Of a stretch of 64,000 bases of DNA, positions 21,894 through 33,000 are shown piece after piece. A program made the position numbers and the translations under genes. Below the pieces are notes generated by a model. The model was not told where the DNA came from. It did not search any database and saw only the letters and a list, made by a program, of their open reading frames with translations. This DNA comes from Atriophallophorus winterbourni (taxonomy: Eukaryota > Platyhelminthes > Trematoda > Plagiorchiida > Microphallidae), in contig JACCGJ010000221.1 in assembly GCA_013407085.1 (NCBI GenBank), positions 1 to 64,000 of the forward strand, read 5' to 3'. Numbering within the stretch: position 1 is the first letter of the stretch; each line of letters begins with the position of its first letter.

Positions 21894-24800
21894 GTGAGTT
21901 TTGTTGTGATGCAATGCACTATTTTTCCATTCCATGATAATCGTTGCGAGAAGCTTGTCAAATGTTCACGTCAATTCGCAATTTTTGACAAATTAGTTAG
22001 GCGTTATTGAATCGCCTAGTCCCAAAAATATTTTATACGCCGCGGGATTATACCTAATTTTTGGCACAAATTGCTGCTGTTTTGTTGAACTTTCTTTCCG
22101 AGTTATATCCACTGCTAACTCAAACAGTGTTCATTATATTTTCAAAATGGTTCACCAGTCTTTCGCGCCTTATTTTAGGGTTGTTGCTTCTGTGCTCGCC
22201 AGTGGCATGTGCTAGTTTTATTCAGCTGGTCCCAAGAAACTTCCCCGCTTCCGTTTGTTGAAGTATGGGCTAGCTTTCGACACTGATTTAGAGAATAGTG
22301 TCTATAAGATATTTGACAATATTTGATACCCATTGGGAATCCATAATCATGAAAATAAAGTTCGCAATGAATCGTTTAGAGCATATTTTTAGTAAAGTTT
22401 CGGTTCCAAATGTTGTCATACCCAGGGGTGGCATTGGGGATAAGCTCCCACTGTCTATAAAATGCTCCCATATGACGCGCGTCTCAAGTAGCCTCTGACA
22501 ACCAAGTCCAGCTTCTGGTCTGCACGAGCCCGGCGACCTGCTTCTACCAACAGGAGAAGGAGCGATGGCGAGTGACTGGCGCCTGAAAACCAGTTTGCTT
22601 CGGGTAGATGGAGCTCGTTAGCCTGGGAGTGCATTTCATGTAATAGAAGGAAAATCCTGATTTTAACCCTCTGCTGCCTTGTGGGATACCCGATCGCGCG
22701 AAAGTCTTTGGGAGCAAACCACGAGGAAAAATCTGGAGCAGAGTCTCGTAGACGGTTAGTTGGTGCACACCACCTTTTCCTGGCAACTCTCTGCCTTGGA
22801 AGTCGCACTTGGTTGTGCAAAGGCTAGCGAAGCTGACTCGAACAAACACCGAGTGGTGCTGGGACGCCGCTTTGTATCTAAATTACCAAGACCCTTCATT
22901 GAAGCCGACTCATCCTCCAGGAGGAGATAGGCGCAAAAGTAAATAAGTTTAGGCCTGGGTAACCTGACAGTATCTTAGCCCACGGGCAGTCTCTGTCTGT
23001 GCTACAATTTGCCTGGATCAGGCTTGTGCTTTCATAGCATAAGTAATTCTGTTACAGAAGCCTTGTCAGACGAATTGTGTCAGCACGAACAGCGTTCAGG
23101 TTGAAATTGCATTCATCTGGCCGATCCTAAGTTATCCAAGGTAGACAGGCGAGATCAAAGCGAATTGATCTACCCCCGACAGGTGTTAAGCCCCTGAATT
23201 GTTTATTTGTGGCGTGTTGGTGCTAACAACCTCCACTGACCGACTACTTGCGCAACCCATGTGCACATTAGAGGTCACGCACGTTAGTCGTTGTAGGCTG
23301 TGTGCTGTATAATCACTTAATTGCTCTGCGGGTGCAGGTGTGAACAATGTTCACTGATCGCCAAGCCTACTTTGTTTCAGTCGCGTGTTCATTTGGCGTT
23401 GTGCACGGATTGTTAACCGCTGCAGAACCGGACGCCAGATTGTTGAGATATCCGCCCCATCCATCTTGTTCACCACATACGCCCCAGCCTTTGTTATTTC
23501 TAGTGCATCAGCGTGAAGTCTTTCCCTGAGTAACGCATTATTTATGGATATCCTAACAATGGTATTTTGGGCGCATTGATGCATCTCGTGGCCTATCACC
23601 CTAGTTTCCGACGAGCAGCGCATGCATTTTAACCATGCGCACTTTAATGAAAGCATGCACTGTAGCTCTGACCAAACCTGTCATTCGGATTTTACGTGAT
23701 AAGACTCTGTAACACTCTACATTAGATGTAGAGGAAAATATGCCTCTTGATGTTAATGGTATTCAGTTTGCTTGCATTGGCTGCTCGAGCGTTTCGTCAC
23801 CAGTCCAAATGATAATCACTGCTGTGCATTTGATCATCCCTCTGTACCGAACTCGTAACGCCGTGGTGGGTTGATTGCTGTATGCGAAAGCCCACAGCAG
23901 TATCACTGCCGTTATTTCTTTCTTATCTGTCTTCCCTTGGGCAATCTGACACCATCGCTGCCTACGTGCAATTGATAGCTCTGCGTACTTGAACGCGGTT
24001 CAGCTTTTTATGTGACTCGCAACCAGGATTCATTGGCTTATTTAGGGTTACTTGCCTGTCCATAAAACCAGTTGGATGTGCTAGTTGATCAATGGTGCTG
24101 TCGGGTACCGTGCTTTGCTGCCTTTGGTGTTACCGATACAAAACTATTGTGCATGATAATGAGCGTACGTTAAGGTTGGTGACTTGTGCTCATGACTTTC
24201 GACATTTATCTGCTGTTCATTCATCGAACTTATGGCTGGTTTGTCCGACTTAATGTTTCTCGCAAATAACGCGCGGCATTAAAAAAACGATTTTTGGTTG
24301 GTCGTTACATGAAATGTGGTTTGGAATGTTGCCGAGCCTGTGATGTGTCGAAATTATTGTGGGCTATTTCTACTGCAGAATAAAGATAAAAGGCTCTGAT
24401 ATTTCGGATTTGCTCTGGCCAACATTCTTTCTGTACATACGTGTTTCTATTTCGTTTGTCATATCTGTCTAGGCCTGGGCAACCTGACAGTATCTCAGCC
24501 CACGTGCAGTCTCTGACTGTGCGGCATTTTGCCTGGATCTGGCCTGTGCTTTCACATCACAGACGCGTTTGCCTTTCCCCGTCACATTTTGTTGTAGTCA
24601 CAAGCCCACACATAGCATTGACTATCCAATGGTTTGTTTCACAGGCTGTTTTTATCCACTGGGCTTGAATATTAGTTATAAAACATCTACTTATTTGCGT
24701 GTGACGTAAGGTCCGGTGAAAACAAATTGCGTCGTGGCCAAACTTTCAATATCACTAACTCAAATCTGACGTTGGATTAATTTAATTTTAAAAAGTCTGT

Positions 24801-27215
24801 GTTCTCAGTTTGTTCTTTACTAACTACTACTTTCTGGTTCTATTTACAGTCCGAGATACCCTTCAACCTCATATGCCTCCTTGGCCCTGGACATTATCAC
24901 AGAATATGTGGATCATCGTATACGCATGACGGCAGCCTTTTGATCACACTCTCGTATGATTCCAGTTGCATGGTTTGGTCAGTTCCCGATTACAAACCCT
25001 TACATCGTTACTGGTGAGTTAAATGCTACATGTGCTCGGTTCACACTCTGATACGTTCATCAGAAACAGTAAATAACAGGTCAATCGACGGCTGTAGGTC
25101 ATTCCAGCATCCTCGACGGTTTTTAATTCAAATTTCATTCTGTCAGGCTGCCGGTTCTTTAAAATTTTCCAGTGTTTCATATTGGGTTTCTTACTTGCAG
25201 CTCATTATGACCAGTCATCACCGTTTCACAGTGATTTTCCACTTGTAAACCAGTTAAATTAATTTCCATCAATTTTTTTATGTATTTTCAGGCACATGGG
25301 CTATGACCCTGGTCTCCTGCTGGTTGGAGGAAGCAATGGACACCATTTATACGGACTAGCTGTCGCCCCGGATGATTTGTCAATCGCGACAATATGCGAA
25401 GATCGGTTAGTGGCCTTTTGCTTTCTCGACATAATACGTCCCTTGTGCTCTACAACAAATGTGCAATCGTGCAGTGCTTCTGTATTGTGCTAAATTGATT
25501 TGCTTCCGGTAGTGAGCTGCATGTTGAAACACACTGGAGTCTCAATGATATTTTCTTTTCTTTCTCGTATCCGTTTAGACCCAGGCAACCTGACAGTATC
25601 CTATCCCATGTTGAGTCGATGACTGTGCGCACTTTGCTTGGATCACACTTGTGATTTCATACATACATGATCGTTACTCTTGTGACTTAATCCTGAAACC
25701 AGGTAAACGGCCCTTTGTGTTTTTTCCTTTTTAGCAAGGGTACCTTGCTGCTGACGGGTAGAAATTCAATCGGATGAGTAGCAGGCGAAAGTCGTGATTA
25801 TATTTAATTGTAAATGAATTTTTGCCACACACCTGAGCAGCATTCGCTCTAAATTTATTTTCGATTAGACTTCATGGAGAACGTAGTGCTTTCTTTATGT
25901 GTTGCTCACACACCCCGCACCACAATCAGTTTCCGGGTGTTGGTGGTCATCAGGCGGAGACAATAAGATTAGGTTCCGTGAGCCTTGTAACAGTAGTGGA
26001 CAACGTTGGTCTTTGAAGCCTCTAATCAGTGCTATTTTATTGCCTATCACATGCTGAACTTGTTCATGGTTCGGACTGCATTGCAACAGCAATGTTCCAA
26101 AATCTAGCCGGCCTATTCATTCCATATTTACCGGTGGGGGCTTGCGCACCTTTTTATTTCATAACACGAATCAATAACGTTTCGATAGATGTTTTCACAT
26201 ATTACGTACGTAATAATGTTTCTGAGTTTACCGCGTTCTCTTTGCAGGCGCGTGCGTCTCTGGCCTTTACTCCCGACTTCCTCCCCCGCGAAAACATACT
26301 CCGAATCGGCTTTGCCTCCTGATGAATCAAAGCTTCGCAGCGTAGCTTTTAGCAAGTGTGGTCGCGCAATCATGGTCTCGTAAGCCTTTTTGTTGCATGG
26401 ATCGCTCATGACACTTTCTGTTTAAGTTCATACATCATCTGGTCACCGATACTCGGCTTTCTTGCCGTCAGTACCTGGACACTCATTTTATCGTACGCCA
26501 TTTTCGAATGAATAGCATTGATCATTCTCAGTAGGCTAACTAATGGCGCAGAAACTCAGCCAATGCAGCCTAATTCTTTACTGAGAACAGTATTTCAACA
26601 CTGTTTGTTAATTTTGGCCGAGTTGGTCTTAATTTTAGTCATGTATTGCACCTGCGACGAAATACCAAAAAGGAAATCTTTTGTTCCAAGCTAGTCTGAA
26701 CGATACATCATCACGACAAAAACTATCACTTCAAACATTAAACATGCGTTTCTCCTAATCGTAACCTTCTCCGTATTTACTCAAAATCTTTAAAGCTTTT
26801 TGGTAGCTGGAGCCTAGCGACGAAAATCGCTTTAGCAATTTGCCAGTAAAATCCTCACCAACCAAAACTACACACTGTGGTTTAAATACACCCATCTTCT
26901 TCCCATGCGAAATATTTAACAGTTTGTTTGCGCGGCTTGAAATATTACGTTTCTCAAACGCTTTTTTCCAGCACATCTGATAATCGCTTGCTGTTATTCA
27001 CAACCCCGAGTCATATATTGAGCCTCACGGTCCAATGTCTACATGTTCTACGCCGTTGCATCGTATGCCATTTGCAGCAAGAATCGTATCGAGATGCGCA
27101 CGCTTCCGAGGGATCAACTCTCTTTCACGATGCGGCTTCTAGTCTCCCTCTGCCACCTAAACTATTATCCTTGGTTTTGCGCGATTTTCCTCCAGGTGGC
27201 TTGACAAACCATTGA
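21640..27215 (+). CDS. WSB1: WSB1/WSB2-like WD40 plus SOCS-box protein, five 3' exons
   Basis: Exons 21640-21893, 24850-25013, 25292-25405, 26248-26379 and 26972-27215 join in phase and encode 301 residues to a TGA. WSB proteins are substrate receptors of Cullin-5/Elongin BC ubiquitin ligases: the WD40 propeller holds the substrate and the SOCS box recruits the ligase. Evidence is the match in order to vertebrate WSB: DGSLRLASV ... VKLWDLWDEGNM, then YTHDGSLLITLSYDSSCMVW, then LAVAPDDLSIATICEDRRVRLW, then LRSVAFSKCGRAIMVSTSDN, and finally the SOCS box. Upstream exons for the N-terminus and first WD repeats were not found, and the start of the first exon is a choice (acceptor at 21638-21639). 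Orthology to WSB1 versus WSB2 is not settled. Confidence 0.85.
22415..22925 (-). mobile_element. SR2-like 3' fragment, inverted relative to 20.9 kb copy
   Basis: Bases 22415-22640 are the reverse complement of 20940-21165 with a few changes and small gaps (shared landmarks: caaactggttttcaggcgcc and accaagtccagcttctgg). The copy extends to about 22925 beyond what the 20.9 kb copy retains. It lies in the first visible intron of the WSB-like gene. Confidence 0.65.
22951..23042 (+). repeat. SINE-like hairpin repeat, copy 1 (3' part)
   Basis: Shares ggcctgggtaacctgacagt and cctggatcaggcttgtgctt with the other copies listed here. 5' part missing. Confidence 0.85.
23351..23656 (-). pseudogene. Penelope-like element, GIY-YIG C-terminal remnant
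   Basis: The - strand frame contains ERLHADALEITKAGAYVVNK then MDGADISTIWRPVL, closely matching the end of the GIY-YIG domain of the element at 51.5 kb (ERLHAEVVEIAKAGRLAVNK, VDGAEISTIWRSAL). The catalytic Tyr/Arg part of the nuclease is not kept. The upstream part has a CMRCSSETRVIGHEMHQCAQ stretch that aligns only loosely. Confidence 0.75.
24463..24565 (+). repeat. SINE-like hairpin repeat, copy 2
   Basis: From tatctgtctaggcctgggc to the cctgtgctttcac end. In the first visible intron of the WSB-like gene, sense orientation. Confidence 0.88.
24850..25013 (+). CDS. WSB1: WSB-like exon B: WD repeat
   Basis: Acceptor tatttacag, donor gtgagt, 54 codons plus two bases. It encodes a full WD repeat: LICLLGPGHYHRICGSSYTH through SSCMVWSVPDYKPLHRYW. 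Confidence 0.85.
25292..25405 (+). CDS. WSB1: WSB-like exon C: WD repeat part
   Basis: Acceptor tattttcag, donor gttagt. It encodes HMGYDPGLLLVGGSNGHHLY then LAVAPDDLSIATICED, matching the WSB stretch 'FAGGANDRWVRSVSFSHDG' in position and style. Confidence 0.85.
25488..25668 (+). repeat. SINE-like hairpin repeat, copy 3, near full length
   Basis: Begins tgctaaattgatttgc, carries the ggtagtgagctgcatg hairpin arm (partner arm mutated) and ends tttcatacatacatg. In the third visible intron, sense orientation. Confidence 0.85.
25911..25960 (-). ncRNA. Decayed hammerhead ribozyme, same family as 30.3 kb
   Basis: On the - strand a CTGATGA core and a GAAA core survive, and stem I still pairs (CTCCGC with GCGGGG). 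The cleavage triplet is no longer N-U-H, and stem II pairs poorly. The flanks (cacacaccccgcac and the caataagattaggttccg side) match those of the 30.3 kb copy. Likely inactive. Confidence 0.55.
26248..26379 (+). CDS. WSB1: WSB-like exon D: WD repeat part
   Basis: Acceptor tctttgcag, donor gtaagc. It encodes RVRLWPLL, an insert rich in Ser and Pro, then KLRSVAFSKCGRAIMV. Both ends are split codons that complete Arg and Ser. Confidence 0.83.
26972..27215 (+). CDS. WSB1: WSB-like last exon: final WD strand and SOCS box
   Basis: Acceptor cttttttccag. It encodes TSDNRLLLFTTPSHI, then the Elongin-BC box SLTVQCLHVLRRCI (pattern S-L-x-x-x-C-x-x-x-L) and, after a 30-residue insert, the Cullin-5 box LPLPPKLLSLVL (L-P-x-P). 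Vertebrate WSB proteins end in the same two boxes with a shorter spacer. Stop at 27213-27215. Confidence 0.88.
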
Positions 27216-27537
27216 ACTTATTCCCAAGATTAACCGACCATGTTTACTTTTGATAAGGATTTTGCAATTTATGTAGCGCGAATCCACCATTTATTTCTTT
27301 TCCATCGTTTCACATTAACTTATTGTGCATTGTTCAACGATTGTTATTGCATTTTGTACTTTACCGACGCGCCACGACAAGTTTCAGATTACCGTCTCAC
27401 TGTGATCTTAGTTTCTGTTTTCCGATTTTCATGCAATATAGTTTACATCGACGTAATGCCGTGCCGTGCTTTTTCTTCTTGTTCGATACTGTTAACTCGG
27501 TGCAATTTAATCCACGGTTTCACGACAATGTATGTAT
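27216..27537. other. 3' flank of the WSB-like gene
   Basis: Presumed 3' UTR and spacer. The two overlapping + strand frames here are not recognised. A string near 27362-27390 faintly recalls the hammerhead repeat (GAAAC then TTGTC GTGG on the - strand) but lacks the CTGATGA core. Confidence 0.4.
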
Positions 27538-27782
27538 GTATGAAAGCACAAGCCTGATCCAGGCAAAGTGCCGCACGGATATGCAATCAATGCACGGATG
27601 TGCAATCTTGCAGCTAGTTAATTCTGTGCTGGGTGGCTAACCGCGTGCTAAATTGATGGCCAAGGTAGTGAGATGCATGCTGAAACCCGTTGAGCCTCAA
27701 TACCATTTCTAATTTCTGTCTCATATCTGTCTAGGCCTGGGCAACCTGACAGTATCTTAGCCCACGTGCAGTCTTTACGACA
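27538..27782 (+). repeat. SINE-like hairpin repeat, copies 4a (-) and 4b (+), head to head
   Basis: 27538-27600 is the 3' end of the repeat on the - strand (gaaagcacaagcctgatccag). 27636-27782 is a + strand copy starting cgtgctaaattgatgg and running to cccacgtgcagtct. Two truncated copies therefore face each other. Confidence 0.8.
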
Positions 27783-28309
27783 ATGATTGAATCCAGACTA
27801 GATAGCTTTGTCGGATTGCAGCCAATATGCAAATCTGAACTTATTTTAAACGGGTTTTAGTGTTACATTAAATGTGTAGCGCTTCCGTAGTTTCGGCTTG
27901 TTATGCTAAACAGTGGTTTTAACAAGTTTAGTCCACCGGTAAAATTGCCTGATGAAATTGCACCGATTTTTGTCGTTATCGTTCACGAAAATTGCTTCAT
28001 TGCGTGATCCGTGTCAGATACAGGGACCTTAATGCAGTTTGTCTTGTGTTAACTTTCCTACACATTCCGTTGCTCTTCAAGTCGCGCCCTTTCCCATATT
28101 TTAGGATTCTATTTGTCATGTTTTGTGGAAGTTAAACGTTCGATACTTTCCTACTGTTTGGGCCATTTGTACAAAATGAACGTATTCCAAAAGATCCACT
28201 CTATAGTGAGTTGAAATCAGGAAGTCGACCGCCTTCTAAGATGTCATCTACACGCTGGGGTAGGGCAGATGCTGCTCTTGGCTACTAATCATAGATCTCA
28301 CCGTCATTG

Positions 28310-28530
28310 TGCAACTTTCCTCTTCTATTTTATTTCTCATATCTATCTAGGCCTGGGCAACCTGACAGTATCTTAGCCCACGTGCAGTTTCTGACTGTGC
28401 TTTCATGCATACATACATTGTGCAACTGACATCGTTTGACCGAGTGCTGCCTATCACTATGAGTGCAGTCTCTGACTGTACGGCACTTGGCCTGGATCAT
28501 GCTTGTGCTTTCATACATCATGAGCGCTGC
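28310..28530 (+). repeat. SINE-like hairpin repeat, copies 5 and 6 (partial, tandem)
   Basis: First partial copy 28318-28420, then a second 3' part 28458-28525. The second is followed by a piece of the RTE-like 3' end (28520-28640), which resembles 4860-4970. Confidence 0.8.
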
Positions 28531-28924
28531 GGGAGAGATTATTCATCGGACTCGGACCGTTTAGTCATTCGAAAAGCTGTAGAGTATGGCAACAACATGT
28601 GATTGTGATGTGCATCCATAGTCATCAACAACTTTGCTGCTAGTGTAATACTGTCCCTGATGATGTGTTGTATGTGTAATTTGTACAGAGTTCGTTGTGT
28701 TCCTTTAACATTAGACTTATGCTTATATTTACATTTTTATTAAAGCGTTTTCATCCATACCCTTCACATTTAAGGCAGGCTAATTAACTTGATACATCCT
28801 GTTTGGACTGGCATCATCATGCAACAACAACAAAACGTGTGTTTGAAAGTGCGACCCGAAATCGCTCTATTATTGTCAAGTATTGTCTTTCTTACCCGCC
28901 GCATTAAAGTACACATGGTACATC

Positions 28925-29100
28925 GTGCTAAATTGATTGGCCACCGGTAGGGAGCTGCATGCTGGAGTCTCACTACCATTTCTATTTCTTTTATCATATC
29001 TGTCTAGACCTGGGCAACCTGACAGTATCTTAGCCCACGTGCAGTCTCTGAATGTGCGGCACTGCCTGGATCAGGCTTGTGCTTTCACATCATCACGCAT
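28925..29100 (+). repeat. SINE-like hairpin repeat, copy 7, near full length
   Basis: Begins cgtgctaaattgattggcc; the 5' hairpin arms ggtagggag and ctcactacc pair; ends gcttgtgctttcacatca. It lies between the convergent WSB-like and DDHD genes. Confidence 0.88.
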
Positions 29101-29781
29101 GGTACGTTATACATTTGTAAGTGTCTTGAGCAATTGACTCTTCATTAGACTGAAATTCTGAATTTTAACACCTGGTCCGTTGTGTAACCCTGATTAACAG
29201 TGGCTTCTAAGTATAGCTTATTTTACTCTATAATTCTGCTTATAATCCCCATGGTTCATTGAAAGACGGTTATCTAACAATAGTCAAACTTCGTTGTAAA
29301 AAATACCCACTTTCAGAGACAAATCACAACTCCCTATTCAATTTACATCAAACGTCTGAGCAGATGTACAAGACGCATAGTTGAATTTTACAAATCACGG
29401 TCTTTCAAAACCAAGCAGGCTATTGACTGATACGACAATGCAGTCGAACTCGTGAGTGCTGTTCATTTACACGGCCAATCGATCCAAGCGGGTTAACGAA
29501 AGCAATGCGATCACGACCGACATGCACTTGTTCCGATAAAAGTTCGCTACTTTGCATGCTATCGAAAATTCTGTTCAACCAAGCGAGCGCGTAGTCGTGT
29601 GAAAAATAGCAGTAGTCGCAAATATATCATGATGAAAAGCATACAGGAAATTTGTCGTGAACGAGAAATCAAATCAATTTATACATTTTGATCAACTATT
29701 ACCATAATTTGTGCTTTTCGAGAAAGCTGTGCATCCAGAGACGGGATTCGTTTTAGTTTCGTAATGGTTTGTTGAACTGGA

Positions 29782-30030
29782 TCATTTAGATGCGGAAGAT
29801 ATTTCGCTCCTGTAGAAATCGACCTTGTTTTCGTTTAATAGTGAACTTTGGGTAAGTTGCATTGGAGATGCGTCACCCGCAGAGTGTTCAATTCCATGGG
29901 CACTTGATTTATTTGGTTTATCCGAGAGTGTTTCGGTTATTAGAAAGAGTGCAGTATCCTCTGACTCCCAATAAGTTGCGTGGCTGCCAAGTGCTGAGAG
30001 GTAATCGCTGAAACTTTCGAGAGGCGCTTC
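29782..30030 (-). CDS. DDHD gene, last exon (C-terminal tail)
   Basis: Not a Met-started frame. Acceptor ctttcacag, then [20 protein letters not shown] followed by [15 protein letters not shown], matching the family C-terminus ([22 protein letters not shown]). The following 45 residues, rich in Ser and Asn, are an extra tail. TGA at 29784-29782. Confidence 0.88.
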   Translation of the reverse strand, partial: EAPLESFSDYLSALGSHATYWESEDTALFLITETLSDKPNKSSAHGIEHSAGDASPMQLTQSSLLNENKVDFYRSEISSASK

Positions 30031-33000
30031 CTGTGAAAGTAATCGTAAAATTTACCAAAGTACAGCCACAGTCAACAAACGCCATTCATAGACTAAAAAT
30101 ACTCATTTGCATGGTTTTCTATCACACGGCCGGTTGCACTCAAAGTAGGGGCAGTAGGATCAGCATCCGCATGTCTTAAAACTGGAGAAATAGTGAACAA
30201 ATTTGTAACTTGTATGACACTGTTATATAATGTTAGCCGACCAACCTTTTCACACCACACGTGCAGATGGGCTGACCCCACGAGCATGAACATTAATCCT
30301 CATTTGCATGCATTTCCATCACACACCCCACGACAGGTTTCGTGCTGTTTGCACTCATCAGGTAGGGGCAGTAAGATCGGGGTCCGTATGTCTTGAAACA
30401 GTGAAGGAATGGTCAGACAAGTTGCACAGCAATATTACCAGCTTTGCAATAATTTATAAAAATTCGATCTTTTGCATATGCCTCTACGGGTAAATGAGAA
30501 AGATTGATAAAATGATTCGATTTCTGTTAAAACCGTGGAAGGTAGATCTTGCGGGCTTTGATTGCGTTTGCAATGCATCAGAGAACATAGGCTGGCATCT
30601 AACCCTATAAAAACGAAACCTGCATTGTGAAGTGACTTCATTAACCATGCGAATTATTTGGCAGATTTGGTACTGATGAGTAGTCTCAACAAAGGATTCG
30701 CGCCCAACAATGTAATGGATAGGGTAAGAAATCGAGATGCACAAAATGGAGACGGACAAATGTAAACAAGCAAAAATGCTTTCGTGAATTATAATACCGT
30801 TCAGGGACAAACTCCGAGATGATATGTAGGAAAAACGGTTCTGCTAGTTATTCCTAATTTCGACAACCAAGAAACTTGATCCGAAACGTGGGACCTCACA
30901 CCAGCAAGTCTGTGCTTAATCGAGTTCATGTGTTTATGAGTTCCTGCCCTTTTATCTCTATTTAAAATTTTATCGTGCCGTGTTTGTATGGAAGTTAAGT
31001 ACATAGTGCTTGCAACCAGTATACTCTAGTCCATGATGATGATTTTTACTAAGAATGGCAGTCTATGAAAAGAAAGATTGCAATTAATCGGTTAGAGTAG
31101 GTTTTTTGATAACGTTTTGCTTATGATCTCGCCTGTCTATCTCAGAGAACTCAGGATTGGTCAAGAAAATGCCATTGAAAACTGAACCATGTTCGTGCAG
31201 ACACCCTTGATCTGACGAACCTTCTGTGTTCAGAAGCGAAACGTTACCAACCGATTCATTGCAAACTTTCTTTTCATGATTATGGACTCCCGATCGGTCT
31301 CGAATATTTCCCAATGTTAGTCTATGTTCGTGCACTAGAATCACTAATTGAAAGGTTGGTTTCTGTCAGAGAACCTCACAATTTGTGAAACTGTTATTGT
31401 AAGATGAGAAATCACTTAATCCAACACTTTCAAATTTCCTATTCGGAACAGAGTTACTTATACTATTTTAAATGATATCCAGAAAGGTTGGACAAACTAC
31501 AGTAACTGGAGCAGGTTAGGTGTCAACTGCGTTTCTGATTCAACATTCGATTACTTTTTCACTGTTAGATCAAGAACAGTCGATGCAACCTTAAGCAATG
31601 TACCCCTGTTTGTAGTCCAGATGTCTATTACTCTTCGATTCACAACCGGAGAAAAACCATCTAACAGGTTAGTCCCAAAACACAATTTGCCTATTACGCA
31701 CGCGACAAACAGACACCAATCCTTTATCGACAAAATTCGTGAACGGATAGGAAGACCTTGGTTCATTCCTGCGGGTTGTCATTTCGTTCTGATTTGTCTG
31801 GCAATTTCGTGTCAACCGGTTTTGTTTGAGCCCTCGGCACCTTGCATGTCGACGGATAGCTGATGTACATCGTTTTTCGTCACTTGAACCGTTCTCGTGT
31901 AATTTTTCGTAAGCCAAAATTTAATAGGCTTCTGATTGTCGATCGTTTTGACGCTTCATGTTCTTGCGTTGTGCGGAGGATGGTGCCCTGTAGGCCATCT
32001 GAGATCGGCGCTCCTCACGAGTGCACTTTGTGTCCTCTACACAAGGTTATGCAATATCGTGCAACAAACACAAATAACAATTTACCTACATCTCAGAATT
32101 GGATGATACCCATCGAAAATTTATCTCATGTGCTGGACAAATTACAAATTATACGCCATCATGTGAACAACTTATAGGCTAGCGAAGATTATCCGCAGGT
32201 TCTGCACAGTCCACGCAAACCTGGAACATCATGGAATTCTGCTTAAGGTCACGAAAGTCATGGAATTTGTAAACAAGAACAGAGAAGATGTTTCGTTTTT
32301 GTGAGTGCTCCATGTTTTTCGGTGGGTCGAAAATACAAAATTAGTCTTTGAACAATGCTTGCTTATCTCTTAAACTTTCTCAAACAGATACTGGAAACTT
32401 GTGTTAAATGTCATGATGATGATGAAAGCACAAGCCTGGTCCAGGCAAAGTGCCGCACAGTCAGAGACTGCACGTGGGCTAAGATATTATAGGGTTGCCC
32501 AGGCCTAGACAGATATGGGGGATAGAAATGGTAGTGAGACTCAAGCGTTTCAAAATGCAGCTCACAAATGTTGGCCAATCAATGTAGCACGATGTTAGCC
32601 GCATAGCACAGAAATGCTGCACGATTGAACATCCGTGCAAGTTAAATGTTATGGAAAGTCATAAAATGTTTTCCGAAATAAATGTACGGGCCCTGCATCT
32701 AGAATAATAATAATCCAAACCAGGCTCGTCTCATAAAAAGCCCAAAGTTTTTAAAAGGACCTACTTGAAGGACAAAGTCAAGCCGCCGACCAGCATTCAA
32801 TCGACTTTTAAAATGTGTCAGTGTTCCTGGGGAGCCTTCGACATCATCATCGCCATGATCCTTCGGAATTTGTGACATTATATCCGCGATTTCGTTGTTT
32901 TCCGAATATTCACCTTTGGAATCTACGCTCTGAACATATAACCTGGAAATGTAATCAAAACAAACCAAATTGAAGCATCATTCAATCATCACGCATGGTC

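Noticed and set aside
27362..27400. Partial resemblance to the hammerhead repeat in the WSB-like 3' flank
   Set aside because: Only the GAAAC and following TTGTCGTGG part is seen; the CTGATGA core and stem II are missing.
31200..31245. CTGACGA, a strong hairpin and GAAAC; similar hairpin on the - strand at 51125-51185
   Set aside because: An extra base lies between the core and stem II, no N-U-H site with a complementary stem I arm was found, and the second copy has a core change. Possibly a decayed relative, but not supportable as a ribozyme.
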